Positions 1 to 7,085 of a stretch of 64,000 bases of DNA are shown piece after piece (position 1 is the first letter of the stretch; every line of letters starts with the position of its first letter). Position numbers and translations under genes: made by a program. Below the pieces are notes generated by a model. It was not told the origin of the DNA and searched no databases. It saw only the letters and a program-made list of their open reading frames with translations. Location of the stretch: NCBI GenBank assembly GCA_022449455.1, contig JAKUPL010000011.1:1-64000 (forward strand), given 5' to 3'. The DNA is from Alcanivorax sp. (GTDB lineage Bacteria > Pseudomonadota > Gammaproteobacteria > Pseudomonadales > Alcanivoracaceae).

Positions 1-103
1 GCCGGGCGGTGAGCATGGCCGGAATCTCGGTCTCCATGGTGATGTTGGAGCTCGGTACGATCTGGCCGATTCGATAGAGATTTTTGTTATCCGCGCTTTG
101 CAT
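1..103 (-). CDS. nicE: Maleate cis-trans isomerase, N-terminal fragment (NicE-like)
   Basis: Only the first 34 codons are inside the window; the gene continues past the left edge. The visible residues include YRIGQIVPSSNITMETEIPA, the very conserved N-terminus of maleate isomerase in the Asp/Glu racemase superfamily (recalled from the P. putida NicE family). The enzyme converts maleate to fumarate, the last step of the maleamate pathway of nicotinate degradation. It follows the monooxygenase gene by 13 bases on the same strand, so the two are almost certainly co-transcribed. The catalytic cysteines lie outside the window, so activity cannot be judged from what is visible. Confidence 0.85.
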   Translation of the reverse strand, partial: MQSADNKNLYRIGQIVPSSNITMETEIPAMLTAR

Positions 104-116
104 GGCTGGGCTCCGA

Positions 117-1343
117 TCAGGCGGTGGCGGGGGCGTCGAACCGCTCGGCGCAGGTGGTGGCGTCGTATTCGTAGATCCACTCGGCGCGGATGCCCACCGC
201 GTTGGGGTCCTTCTTCTGCGCTTCGCGGAACGCTTCGTCGCGCTTGCGCAGTTCTTCCGGCGTGGACAAGTGGTAGCTGCGGCCGCGCTCACGGGCCTGC
301 AGCTGCACTTCGGCGGTGCGCGGCCGGCGCTCTTGCTCGTAGGCGCGCAGGGCGGCGGCGGGGTCGCCCTGATAGTGGGTCAGCGCCTCGGCCAGCACAT
401 AGGCGTCCTCGATGGCCATGGCGGCGCCCTGGGACAGGAACGGCAGCATCGGGTGGGCGGCGTCGCCGAGCAGGGTGGCCCGGTTGGTGGACCAGCGCGT
501 CAGCGGGTCGTGGTCGAACAGGCCCCATTTGAAGGTCTGGCTGGGGTCGGTCATCTTGAACAAACGGATCAGATCGTCGTTCCAGCCTTCATAGGCGGCC
601 AGCAGCTCCTCGGTGCTGCTCGGTTCGGTCCAGGATTCCTCCACCCAGTCGGCGGTCTCGGTAACGGCGACGATGTTCACCGCCTGGCCGCCTTTGACGT
701 AGTAGGTCACCACATGGGCCTTGGGGCCCATCCAGAAGGCGGCGTCCGGGCCCACGAAGGGCAGCGGGTGCTGCTCCACCGGCACCAGCGCGCGCCAGCA
801 CATATGCCCGGTGAACTGGGGCTGATCGTGGCCCCACAGGGAGGCGCGTACCGGAGAATGGATGCCGTCGGCGCCCACCACCAGGTCGGCCTTGAACTCA
901 CTGCCGTCGTCGAAGCGGGCCAGAACGCCGTCGTCCTGTTCCTCGATGCCGGTGCAACGGGCGTTGAAGGTCACTTTGTCGGCGGGCAGGTCGGCGGCCA
1001 GAATGCCGTGCAGATCGGCGCGGTGCACATGGTAGAACTCGGCGCCGTAGACCTGCGGAAAGGTCTCCTTGAGCGGCGTGCGGAACAGGGTCTCGCCGGT
1101 TTGCCAGTTGATGCCGCGCATGGACTCGGGCAGGAAGCCGATGTCGTCCAGGGACTCGGTGAGGCCCAGGGCCTTGAGCACTTTCACCGCGTTGGGGGTC
1201 ATCTGCACCCCGGCGCCCACTTCGCCGAACGCCGGTGCCTGCTCGAACAGATGAAAATCGATGCCCCGGCGGCCCAGGGCCCGGGCCAGGGCCACGCCGC
1301 CGATGCCGCCGCCAATGATACCGACACGAAGTCGCTCAGACAT
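117..1343 (-). CDS. nicC: FAD-dependent aromatic monooxygenase, probable 6-hydroxynicotinate 3-monooxygenase
   Basis: This is a 408-residue class A flavoprotein monooxygenase. It has an N-terminal FAD dinucleotide fold (GIIGGGIGGVALA, residues ~8-20), the mid-protein VGADGIHSPVR motif, and the C-terminal LLGDAAHPM flavin-ribityl motif followed by SQGAAMAIEDA. A clear AAGGAG lies 6 bases before the ATG. The family also contains salicylate and 3-hydroxybenzoate hydroxylases. The NicC assignment rests on context: maleate isomerase lies directly downstream and nicX is elsewhere in the window. The predicted reaction is decarboxylating hydroxylation of 6-hydroxynicotinate to 2,5-dihydroxypyridine in the cytoplasm with NADH, FAD and O2. 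The substrate is inferred; the fold and flavin chemistry are secure. Confidence 0.7.
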   Translation of the reverse strand: MSERLRVGIIGGGIGGVALARALGRRGIDFHLFEQAPAFGEVGAGVQMTPNAVKVLKALGLTESLDDIGFLPESMRGINWQTGETLFRTPLKETFPQVYGAEFYHVHRADLHGILAADLPADKVTFNARCTGIEEQDDGVLARFDDGSEFKADLVVGADGIHSPVRASLWGHDQPQFTGHMCWRALVPVEQHPLPFVGPDAAFWMGPKAHVVTYYVKGGQAVNIVAVTETADWVEESWTEPSSTEELLAAYEGWNDDLIRLFKMTDPSQTFKWGLFDHDPLTRWSTNRATLLGDAAHPMLPFLSQGAAMAIEDAYVLAEALTHYQGDPAAALRAYEQERRPRTAEVQLQARERGRSYHLSTPEELRKRDEAFREAQKKDPNAVGIRAEWIYEYDATTCAERFDAPATA

Positions 1344-1353
1344 GGAATACTCC

Positions 1354-1379
1354 TTATTAAATATTCAATTAATTAATTA
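1354..1379 (-). promoter_or_regulatory. AT-rich putative operator/promoter upstream of nicC
   Basis: A 26-base run of almost pure A/T sits just upstream of the nicC ribosome-binding site in otherwise GC-rich DNA. It contains ATTAATTAAT (1368-1377), a perfect palindrome that also occurs exactly upstream of livK (6044-6053). It is a candidate binding site for a common regulator or an internal promoter separating nicC from livF. The position and shared decamer are seen; the function is inferred. Confidence 0.4.
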
Positions 1380-1459
1380 CGGCGGCGCTTCGATCACCGG
1401 ACGCGACCGCCTTTATGCATCTTGATCAATACTTGAACGATAGAGGCCGGATGCCGCGT

Positions 1460-2188
1460 TCAGGCCCCCAGATAGGCGCTCAGCACTTCCGGGTCCTCCA
1501 GCAGGGTGGCGCTGTCCGCCTCAGTGCTGACGGTGCCGGTTTCCACCACATAGGCCCGGGACGCCACCGCCAGCGCGTTGTGCACGTTCTGCTCCACCAC
1601 CAGCACGGTGACGCCGTGGCCGTTGATCTCACGAACGACCTCGAACACCTCGTCGGCCATTTTCGGCGACAGGCCCAGGCTCGGTTCATCGAGCAGCAGC
1701 ATGCGCGGCTCGGACATCAGCGCCCGGGCAATGGCGAGCATTTGCTGTTCACCACCACTGAGCGTGCCGGCCATCTGCTTGTAGCGCTCGCGCAGTCGGG
1801 GAAAGCGATGGAACGCCATGCCCACCCGTTCTTCCACCTGCTGTTTCGAGCCGGTGAGAAAGGCGCCCAGGATCAGGTTCTCGCGCACCGTCATGGCCGG
1901 CCAGACGTGGCGCTCCTCGGGGCAGTGGGCGATGCCGGCGGCCACCACCTTCTCGGCGGGCCGGCCGGCGATGTCGTCGCCGTTCCAGACGATGCTTCCC
2001 CGGCTCGGTTTGAGCAGGCCGGAGATGGCCCGCAGAATGGTGCTCTTGCCGGCGCCGTTGGCGCCGATCAGCGCCACGGTTTCGCCTTCGCCCACCGCCA
2101 GATCCACGCCGTGCAGGGCGGCGATCTTGCCGTAGGCCACGTGCAGGTCGCGCACCTGCAACAAGGTTTTGTTATTGCTCGCGGTCAT
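1460..2188 (-). CDS. livF: Branched-chain amino acid-type ABC transporter ATP-binding protein LivF
   Basis: This 242-residue ABC ATPase has Walker A GANGAGKST (residues 42-50), signature LSGGEQQ (143-149) and Walker B MLLLDEPS (~163-170). Its length and the pairing with a second ATPase are typical of LivF of the HAAT uptake family. It would form the ATPase heterodimer with LivG on the inner face of the membrane and power LivHM. The start overlaps the livG stop by 4 bases, so translation is coupled. It is the last transporter gene before the nicC promoter region, so the cargo may be a pyridine or aromatic carboxylate rather than leucine; that substrate is inferred from context only. Confidence 0.9.
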   Translation of the reverse strand: MTASNNKTLLQVRDLHVAYGKIAALHGVDLAVGEGETVALIGANGAGKSTILRAISGLLKPSRGSIVWNGDDIAGRPAEKVVAAGIAHCPEERHVWPAMTVRENLILGAFLTGSKQQVEERVGMAFHRFPRLRERYKQMAGTLSGGEQQMLAIARALMSEPRMLLLDEPSLGLSPKMADEVFEVVREINGHGVTVLVVEQNVHNALAVASRAYVVETGTVSTEADSATLLEDPEVLSAYLGA

Positions 2189-2973
2189 GCCCGTGCCCTC
2201 CCCAGATAGGCTTCCACCACCTGTGGGTTGTTTTTCACCTCGGCCGGCTTGCCCTCGGCCAGCTTGCGCCCGAAGTCCATCACCATGACCCGGTCGCTGA
2301 CGTCCATCACCAGGCTCATGTTGTGTTCGACGATGACGATGGAGGGCACCTGCTCGCGGCGCAGCCGCTTGAGGATGCCGCCGAAACGCATGGCCTCCTG
2401 GCTGTTCAGTCCCGCCGCCGGTTCGTCCAGCATCAGCAGGGTGGGTTGGGCGGCCAGCGCCACCGCCACTTCCAGCAGCCGCAGTTCCCCGCAGGAAAGC
2501 CGGTAGGCCGGCGTGTCCATGCGCGCGCCCAGGTCCAGCAGGGTCACCAGCCGGGCGGCGTTGTCGCGGGCCTCCCGTTCCGCCCGCCGTACTGGCGCGG
2601 TGGGGAAGAAGGTGGCCAGCAGGCTCTGCCGGGCGCTCAGGTAATGGCCGGCGAGCACGTTCTCGAACACGGTCAGCGGCTTCAGCACATTGGTTTTCTG
2701 GAAGCTGCGCACCAGGCCCCGGCGGGCGATCCGGTAGGGGCTGTGGCCGGTGATGTCGTGGCCCTGAAAAGCCACCCGGCCGGTGGTGGGCGTATAGAAA
2801 CCGGTGATCAGGTTGAAGCAGGTGGTCTTGCCGGCGCCGTTGGGGCCGATCAGGCCGAACACTTCACCCCGGTTCACCTGGAAGTCGATGTCCTGCACCG
2901 CCTTGATGCCGCCGAAGGTCTTGCTCAGGCCTTCCACGGTGAGCAGCGGCGCATCGTCGTGAGTCGCGTTCAT
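2185..2973 (-). CDS. livG: Branched-chain amino acid-type ABC transporter ATP-binding protein LivG
   Basis: This 262-residue ABC ATPase of the LivG type has Walker A GPNGAGKTT at residues 43-51 and Walker B LLMLDEPAAGL. The signature reads LSCGE, with cysteine where most ABC ATPases have glycine, a deviation also tolerated in LivG relatives. The C-terminus carries the family end ...VVEAYLGRA. It overlaps livM by 4 bases at its start and livF by 4 bases at its end, within a tightly coupled KHMGF operon. It acts at the cytoplasmic membrane as partner of LivF. Confidence 0.9.
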   Translation of the reverse strand: MNATHDDAPLLTVEGLSKTFGGIKAVQDIDFQVNRGEVFGLIGPNGAGKTTCFNLITGFYTPTTGRVAFQGHDITGHSPYRIARRGLVRSFQKTNVLKPLTVFENVLAGHYLSARQSLLATFFPTAPVRRAEREARDNAARLVTLLDLGARMDTPAYRLSCGELRLLEVAVALAAQPTLLMLDEPAAGLNSQEAMRFGGILKRLRREQVPSIVIVEHNMSLVMDVSDRVMVMDFGRKLAEGKPAEVKNNPQVVEAYLGRARA

Positions 2974-3956
2974 GCCGGACCTCCCTGCACGCGGGTGGCA
3001 CTGTCGTCGGGCGCGGCGCGGTCGCCGCGTTCGCGACGGTGATTGAGAAAGCCCATCAGGCCGTTGGGCAGGAACAGCACCACCGCCATCACGATCAGCC
3101 CGAACAGGGACAGCCGCAGTTCCTGCAACTCACGCAGGTACTCGGTGAGCAGGGTGACCAGCAGAGCGCCCAACAGGGGGCCGATCAGGGTGCCCTTGCC
3201 GCCGATCAGCACCATGATGATCATGCTTACCATGAACGCGAAGCCGAACACGTTGGCGCCGACGAAGGTGATGTAGTGGGCGTAGAAACCCCCGGCCAGC
3301 CCGGCCAGGAAGGCACCCAGCACGAAGGCGCGCATGGCATAGACAAAGGGACGGATGCCCACCGACTGCGCCACGAAGCGGTTCTCGCGCACGGTCACGG
3401 CGGCGCGGCCGTTGTTGGAATAGACGAAGCGATAGGCCAGGTACAGGGAGACCGCGGTCAGCCCCAGGGCCAGATAGAAGTAGAAGCGCTTGGCCATCAG
3501 CGGCGAGGCGTCGGCCAGCAGCGCCGGCTGCGCCACCCCGGACAGACCCATGGGGCCGTTGGTGAAGTCCACCCAGTTGTTGGCGATCAATCGCAGCACC
3601 TCGGCGAAGGCCAGGGTGATGATCACGAAGTAGGGGCCGCGCAGGCGCAACGTGATGGCGCCGATCACCACCCCGAACAGCGCCGAGACCACTCCGGCCA
3701 GCGGGATGGTGGCCCAGGCCGGCAGCCCCAGCCGCAGGGACAGCAGCGCGGCGGTGTAGGCACCCAGGCCGAGAAAGGCGGTGTGGCCCAGGGAAAACTC
3801 GCCCACGTAGCCGACGATCAGGTTCAGGCTGGTGGCGAGCACCGCGTAGAGCAGCACCATGATGCCGATGTGCAGCAGGTACTGGTTGCCCACCAGCAAG
3901 GGAAAGGCGAGGGCGATCAGGCCCAGCACCAGCAGGGTATTGCGTTCAAATTTCAT
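2970..3956 (-). CDS. livM: Branched-chain amino acid-type ABC transporter permease LivM
   Basis: This 328-residue polytopic permease starts MKFERNTLLVLGLIALAFPL. It contains the family signature LNLIVGYVGEFSLGHTAFLG and the LRLRGPYFVIITLAFAEVLR loop that contacts the ATPases. The open frame runs upstream through livH in another frame, but the ATG at 3956 two bases from the livH stop matches family length. About eight membrane segments are visible. With LivH it forms the translocation channel for the periplasmic-binding-protein-delivered substrate. Confidence 0.9.
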   Translation of the reverse strand: MKFERNTLLVLGLIALAFPLLVGNQYLLHIGIMVLLYAVLATSLNLIVGYVGEFSLGHTAFLGLGAYTAALLSLRLGLPAWATIPLAGVVSALFGVVIGAITLRLRGPYFVIITLAFAEVLRLIANNWVDFTNGPMGLSGVAQPALLADASPLMAKRFYFYLALGLTAVSLYLAYRFVYSNNGRAAVTVRENRFVAQSVGIRPFVYAMRAFVLGAFLAGLAGGFYAHYITFVGANVFGFAFMVSMIIMVLIGGKGTLIGPLLGALLVTLLTEYLRELQELRLSLFGLIVMAVVLFLPNGLMGFLNHRRERGDRAAPDDSATRVQGGPA

Positions 3957-3958
3957 GC

Positions 3959-4831
3959 TCAGGCCCTCTCCACCTGGGTTGAAAACAGCCCGTAGGGTTT
4001 GAAGATCAGAGTCAGGATCACGATGATGAAGCCGATGATGTCCACGGTTCCGGTGGAGATGTAGCCGCCCCACAGGGCCTCGGCCACTCCCAGGATCAGG
4101 CCGCCGACGATGGCGCCGGCGAAGCTGCCCATGCCACCCAGGATCACCACCACGAAGGCCTTCAGACTGACCAGGCCGCCGGCGCTCACGTGGGTGGAAT
4201 AGATCGAGCCCAGCAGCATGCCGGCGGACGCCGCCAGCATGGTGCCCAGGGCGAAGGTGCTGGCGTACACCCGGGCGGTGTTGATGCCGGCCAGCCGGGC
4301 CGCCATCGGATCCTGGAAGGTGGCGCGCATGGCGCGCCCCAGGCGGGTGTGGCGGATCACCAGATGGGCGGCCAGAATCAGCACCGCGCAGGCGGCCACC
4401 GCGAACACCCGCAGCTCGGTGAGCACCACCGGACCCAGGAACACCGGTTTGTTGGGCAGCGGCCCTTCGATGGTCAGCGGCGCGGTGCCCACCAGCAGCA
4501 GGGCGGTGTTGGTGAGAAAGATCGACAGCCCGATGGTGAGCAGGATGCTGGGCTCCTCGCCCTGGTCGCGCACCCGCTCGATCAGGAAGCGGTCCACCAG
4601 CCAACCGCAGGCACCCATCACCGCCAGGGTCAGCGCCAGCCCGGCGAAGAAGTTCAGACCCAGCACGGTGGTGGCCAGCCAGCCCATCACCCCGCCCAGC
4701 ATGTACAACTCACCGTGGGCGAAGTTGACCACCCGCATCAGCCCGAAGATCAGCGTCAGGCCCAGGGCCGAGAGCGCGTAGAACGCCCCCGACACCAGAC
4801 CGTTGGCGACAAACTGCAACAGCATATCCAT
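3959..4831 (-). CDS. livH: Branched-chain amino acid-type ABC transporter permease LivH
   Basis: This 290-residue permease opens MDMLLQFVANGLVSGAFYAL and carries the hallmark GLTLIFGLMRVVNFAHGELY of LivH proteins. Eight or so hydrophobic helices follow. A second ATG two codons downstream is an alternative start. It sits directly downstream of the binding protein livK (3-base gap) and two bases before livM, in the order K-H-M-G-F usual for HAAT transporters. It forms the inner-membrane channel with LivM. Confidence 0.9.
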   Translation of the reverse strand: MDMLLQFVANGLVSGAFYALSALGLTLIFGLMRVVNFAHGELYMLGGVMGWLATTVLGLNFFAGLALTLAVMGACGWLVDRFLIERVRDQGEEPSILLTIGLSIFLTNTALLLVGTAPLTIEGPLPNKPVFLGPVVLTELRVFAVAACAVLILAAHLVIRHTRLGRAMRATFQDPMAARLAGINTARVYASTFALGTMLAASAGMLLGSIYSTHVSAGGLVSLKAFVVVILGGMGSFAGAIVGGLILGVAEALWGGYISTGTVDIIGFIIVILTLIFKPYGLFSTQVERA

Positions 4832-4834
4832 GGA

Positions 4835-5995
4835 TTATTGTCCGTCCTTGGCGCCGTCCGCCTGGGGATCGGCGATGCGGGTGGTGGCGACCACGTCGGT
4901 GTGGCCGTCGCGGATTTGCACCAGCGCCGCGTCGAAGCCGTAGCCCTGGCCGGTACGGGTAAACCGGTAACGGCCGTTGGGCGCCTGGTAGTCGGTGGCA
5001 TGGAGCCCGTCGACGATGGCGCCGGCGTCGGTGCCGCCGGCCCGGTCGATGGCGTCCATCATGATGTTCAGGGAGTTGTAGCCGGCGGCGGCGTACTTGC
5101 CGGGGGCATGGTCGTAGGCGGCGCTGTAGTCCTTCACGAAGCGTTCGTTGCGCTCGCCGGGCAGGTTGGACACGTAGGGCACGGCGGCGTAGATGCCCTC
5201 CGCCGCGTCGCCGGTGATCTTGATGAAGTCGCTGGTGGCCCAGGAGCCGACGCCGAACACGTCCATGTCGATGCCGAACTGTTTGATCTGCTTGACCAGG
5301 GTGGAGCCGTCCTGGGTCTCGGCGGCGACGAACACGCCGTCGGCGCCGGAGCCGCGCAGCTTGGTGAGCAGGGTGTAGAAGTCGGTGGCGCCGTGGTTGA
5401 AGTATTCGATCATGGCGGTTTCGACGCCGTGGCTGGACAGCTCCTGCTCGAAGGCCTTGGCGCTGCCCCGGCCCCAGTCGTCGTTGACGCCGATATAGGC
5501 CACCTTCTTGAGGCCCAGGTTGTCGACGATCAGACGGGAGAACGCCTTGCCCAGCAGGGCGTCGGTCTCGGCGGAGCGGAAGAAGTAGGGGTTGCCTTTC
5601 TCGGTGAGGCTGGCTTCCGAGGACACGCCGGTGAGGAACGGCGTTTTGTATTTACGCGCCACCGGCATCACCGCCGAGGTGGCGGAGCTGCAGAAGGCAC
5701 CCACCAGGGCCACCACCCGGTCACGCTGGATCAGTTTTTCGGCGGCGTTCACCGAGTTGGCCGGGCTGCACTGGCCGTCCTCGATGATCAGTTCCACCTG
5801 CTTGCCGAGCACGCCACCGGCGGCGTTGCGCTCCTTCACGGCCAGCCGCGCGCCGTTGGCGTCGGCGGTGCCGTTGTAGGCCACCGAGCCGGTGAGCGGC
5901 TGGATCAGCCCGATCTTGACGGTGTCCTGGGCCGGAGCCGCGGCGGAGGCCAGCACGGCAGTCGCCATTATGGGAGCCAGAATCAGTTTTCTCAT
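4835..5995 (-). CDS. livK: ABC transporter periplasmic substrate-binding protein, LivK family
   Basis: This is a 386-residue type-I periplasmic binding protein. I placed the start at the ATG encoding MRKLILAPIMATAVLASAAA because AGGAG lies 9 bases upstream and because it gives a clean Sec signal peptide ending near APAQD; an in-frame upstream ATG would add 16 residues in front of the signal. The mature part has the Peripla_BP_6 fold (KIGLIQPLTGSVAYNG). It determines transporter specificity. Ligand is unknown; the downstream nicC/nicE genes suggest a pyridine or aromatic carboxylate, but this is inference. Confidence 0.88.
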   Translation of the reverse strand: MRKLILAPIMATAVLASAAAPAQDTVKIGLIQPLTGSVAYNGTADANGARLAVKERNAAGGVLGKQVELIIEDGQCSPANSVNAAEKLIQRDRVVALVGAFCSSATSAVMPVARKYKTPFLTGVSSEASLTEKGNPYFFRSAETDALLGKAFSRLIVDNLGLKKVAYIGVNDDWGRGSAKAFEQELSSHGVETAMIEYFNHGATDFYTLLTKLRGSGADGVFVAAETQDGSTLVKQIKQFGIDMDVFGVGSWATSDFIKITGDAAEGIYAAVPYVSNLPGERNERFVKDYSAAYDHAPGKYAAAGYNSLNIMMDAIDRAGGTDAGAIVDGLHATDYQAPNGRYRFTRTGQGYGFDAALVQIRDGHTDVVATTRIADPQADGAKDGQ

Positions 5996-6041
5996 CGTCG
6001 TTATCTCCTGTTGAACTTTGTTGTTAGCGCGACTGACCGAC

Positions 6042-6071
6042 ATATTAATTAATCGATTAGTAAATTTACAA
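6042..6071 (-). promoter_or_regulatory. Putative livK operon promoter with embedded ATTAATTAAT operator
   Basis: On the minus strand TTGTAA (6066-6071) and TAATAT (6042-6047) are separated by 18 bases, a plausible sigma-70 promoter about 47 bases before the livK start. The palindrome ATTAATTAAT (6044-6053) overlaps the -10 region and recurs upstream of nicC, so a repressor binding here could cover RNA polymerase. Sequence positions are seen; promoter activity is inferred. Confidence 0.45.
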
Positions 6072-6166
6072 GCGCTGTGGCTCTCATAGCAAATTGCGGA
6101 CCAGAATACGGGACGGTAAGCGGCGCCGGTGGGCGTCCGCGCAGAGCAATTTTGGTGCGCCGGAAC

Positions 6167-6190
6167 GAAAACCGCCCCGGAGCGGGGCGG
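6167..6190 (-). terminator. Rho-independent terminator of the 6.2-10.9 kb operon
   Basis: An 8-bp perfect GC stem (6172-6179 with 6183-6190, loop of 3) is followed on the minus strand by TTTT. It lies 26 bases past the stop of the secretin-N-like gene, so it would end transcription of the three-gene exported-protein cluster before the liv promoter. Confidence 0.7.
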
Positions 6191-6216
6191 CTTGGATCAG
6201 AGCAAGGGCCGGAACA

Positions 6217-7002
6217 TCAGTCGCCTTGCAGCTCCACCTTGACTTCCAGGGGCAGGGACAGCCGTTCGCTGTGGCGGTCGGCGCCGCCCAGGCCGGCGGC
6301 GGCGCCGTCCTCGGTGACGGTGATGGCGCCCAGCGGCTGCCATTGGCCGGGCACCATCATCAGGGTGCTGGCGGCGCCCTGGACCTCGGCGGTGCCGCCG
6401 CCGGTGGGCCGTTCGAAGCGCTGGGCGATGTCCAGCCGCACCCGGCCGTCGCCGGTGAGCATGGGGCGCACCTCGATGCCCTGGCGCAGGCTCATCAGTG
6501 CCGGGTACTGGGTGCCGGTGAGCGCCACCAGCGTGCCCTGGCCGATGGCCGCGGCGTGGCCGGAGAGGGTGTTGATGCGGTAATCGTCCTGGCGCTGGCG
6601 GGTGACGCTGCCGGCGCCGGCGCTGACGCCGCCGGGGCCGACCCGGATGCCGCCGCCGGCGCTCTCGCCGCCGGTCCGGCGGCGCAGATGCACGGCCACC
6701 GTGCGCGGCGCCTCCGGCATGTCGCCCAGGGCGGCCAGGATCTCGTCGAAGTTGGCGGTGCTGGTGCGGATGATGAGCTTGCCCTGATAGGCGTTCACAT
6801 AGCCGCCTTCCGGCAGCAGCGGTCGGATCACCGGCACCAGGGCCTGGGCGTCGGCGCGCTGGATCACGTGGATCGACAGGGCCTGGGCCTGGCCGGCGCG
6901 GGGCAGGGCGAACAGAACGCACATCGACGCGGCGAGGATCGCCACCGCCAGCCATTTCAGCGGCGGCGACCGGTACGCGGGGACGGAGGGGGCAGGGGCC
7001 AT
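6217..7002 (-). CDS. Exported protein with secretin N-domain-like region, function unknown
   Basis: This 261-residue protein has a signal sequence (WLAVAILAASMCVLFALP...GQAQA). Directly after it comes a segment resembling the short secretin/NolW N-domain: SIHVIQRADAQALVPVIRPL, then a GGYVNAYQGKLIIRTS strand and a helix FDEILAALGDMP. The rest is beta-rich and includes a glycine-rich insert (~residues 110-130). No secretin pore domain follows, so it is not a complete secretin. I chose the ATG at 7002 because AAGGA is 9 bases upstream; an ATG three codons earlier is possible. It is the last of three same-strand genes for envelope proteins. Function is not recognised. Confidence 0.7.
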   Translation of the reverse strand: MAPAPSVPAYRSPPLKWLAVAILAASMCVLFALPRAGQAQALSIHVIQRADAQALVPVIRPLLPEGGYVNAYQGKLIIRTSTANFDEILAALGDMPEAPRTVAVHLRRRTGGESAGGGIRVGPGGVSAGAGSVTRQRQDDYRINTLSGHAAAIGQGTLVALTGTQYPALMSLRQGIEVRPMLTGDGRVRLDIAQRFERPTGGGTAEVQGAASTLMMVPGQWQPLGAITVTEDGAAAGLGGADRHSERLSLPLEVKVELQGD

Positions 7003-7085
7003 GATCAGCATTCCTTTGGCTGAAAAAGCGCGGGAAAAACCATCATAGCCCCAACCCCGCGGGGATCAACAGGGCGCCGGGCCGC

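Noticed and set aside
117-1343. Salicylate or 3-hydroxybenzoate hydroxylase
   Set aside because: The fold allows it, but adjacency to maleate isomerase and presence of nicX favour 6-hydroxynicotinate monooxygenase; kept as an alternative only.
2970-4604. 544-codon frame suggesting a LivM fusion
   Set aside because: Only residues from the ATG at 3956 resemble LivM; the upstream part lies out of frame inside livH and is proline/arginine-rich noise.
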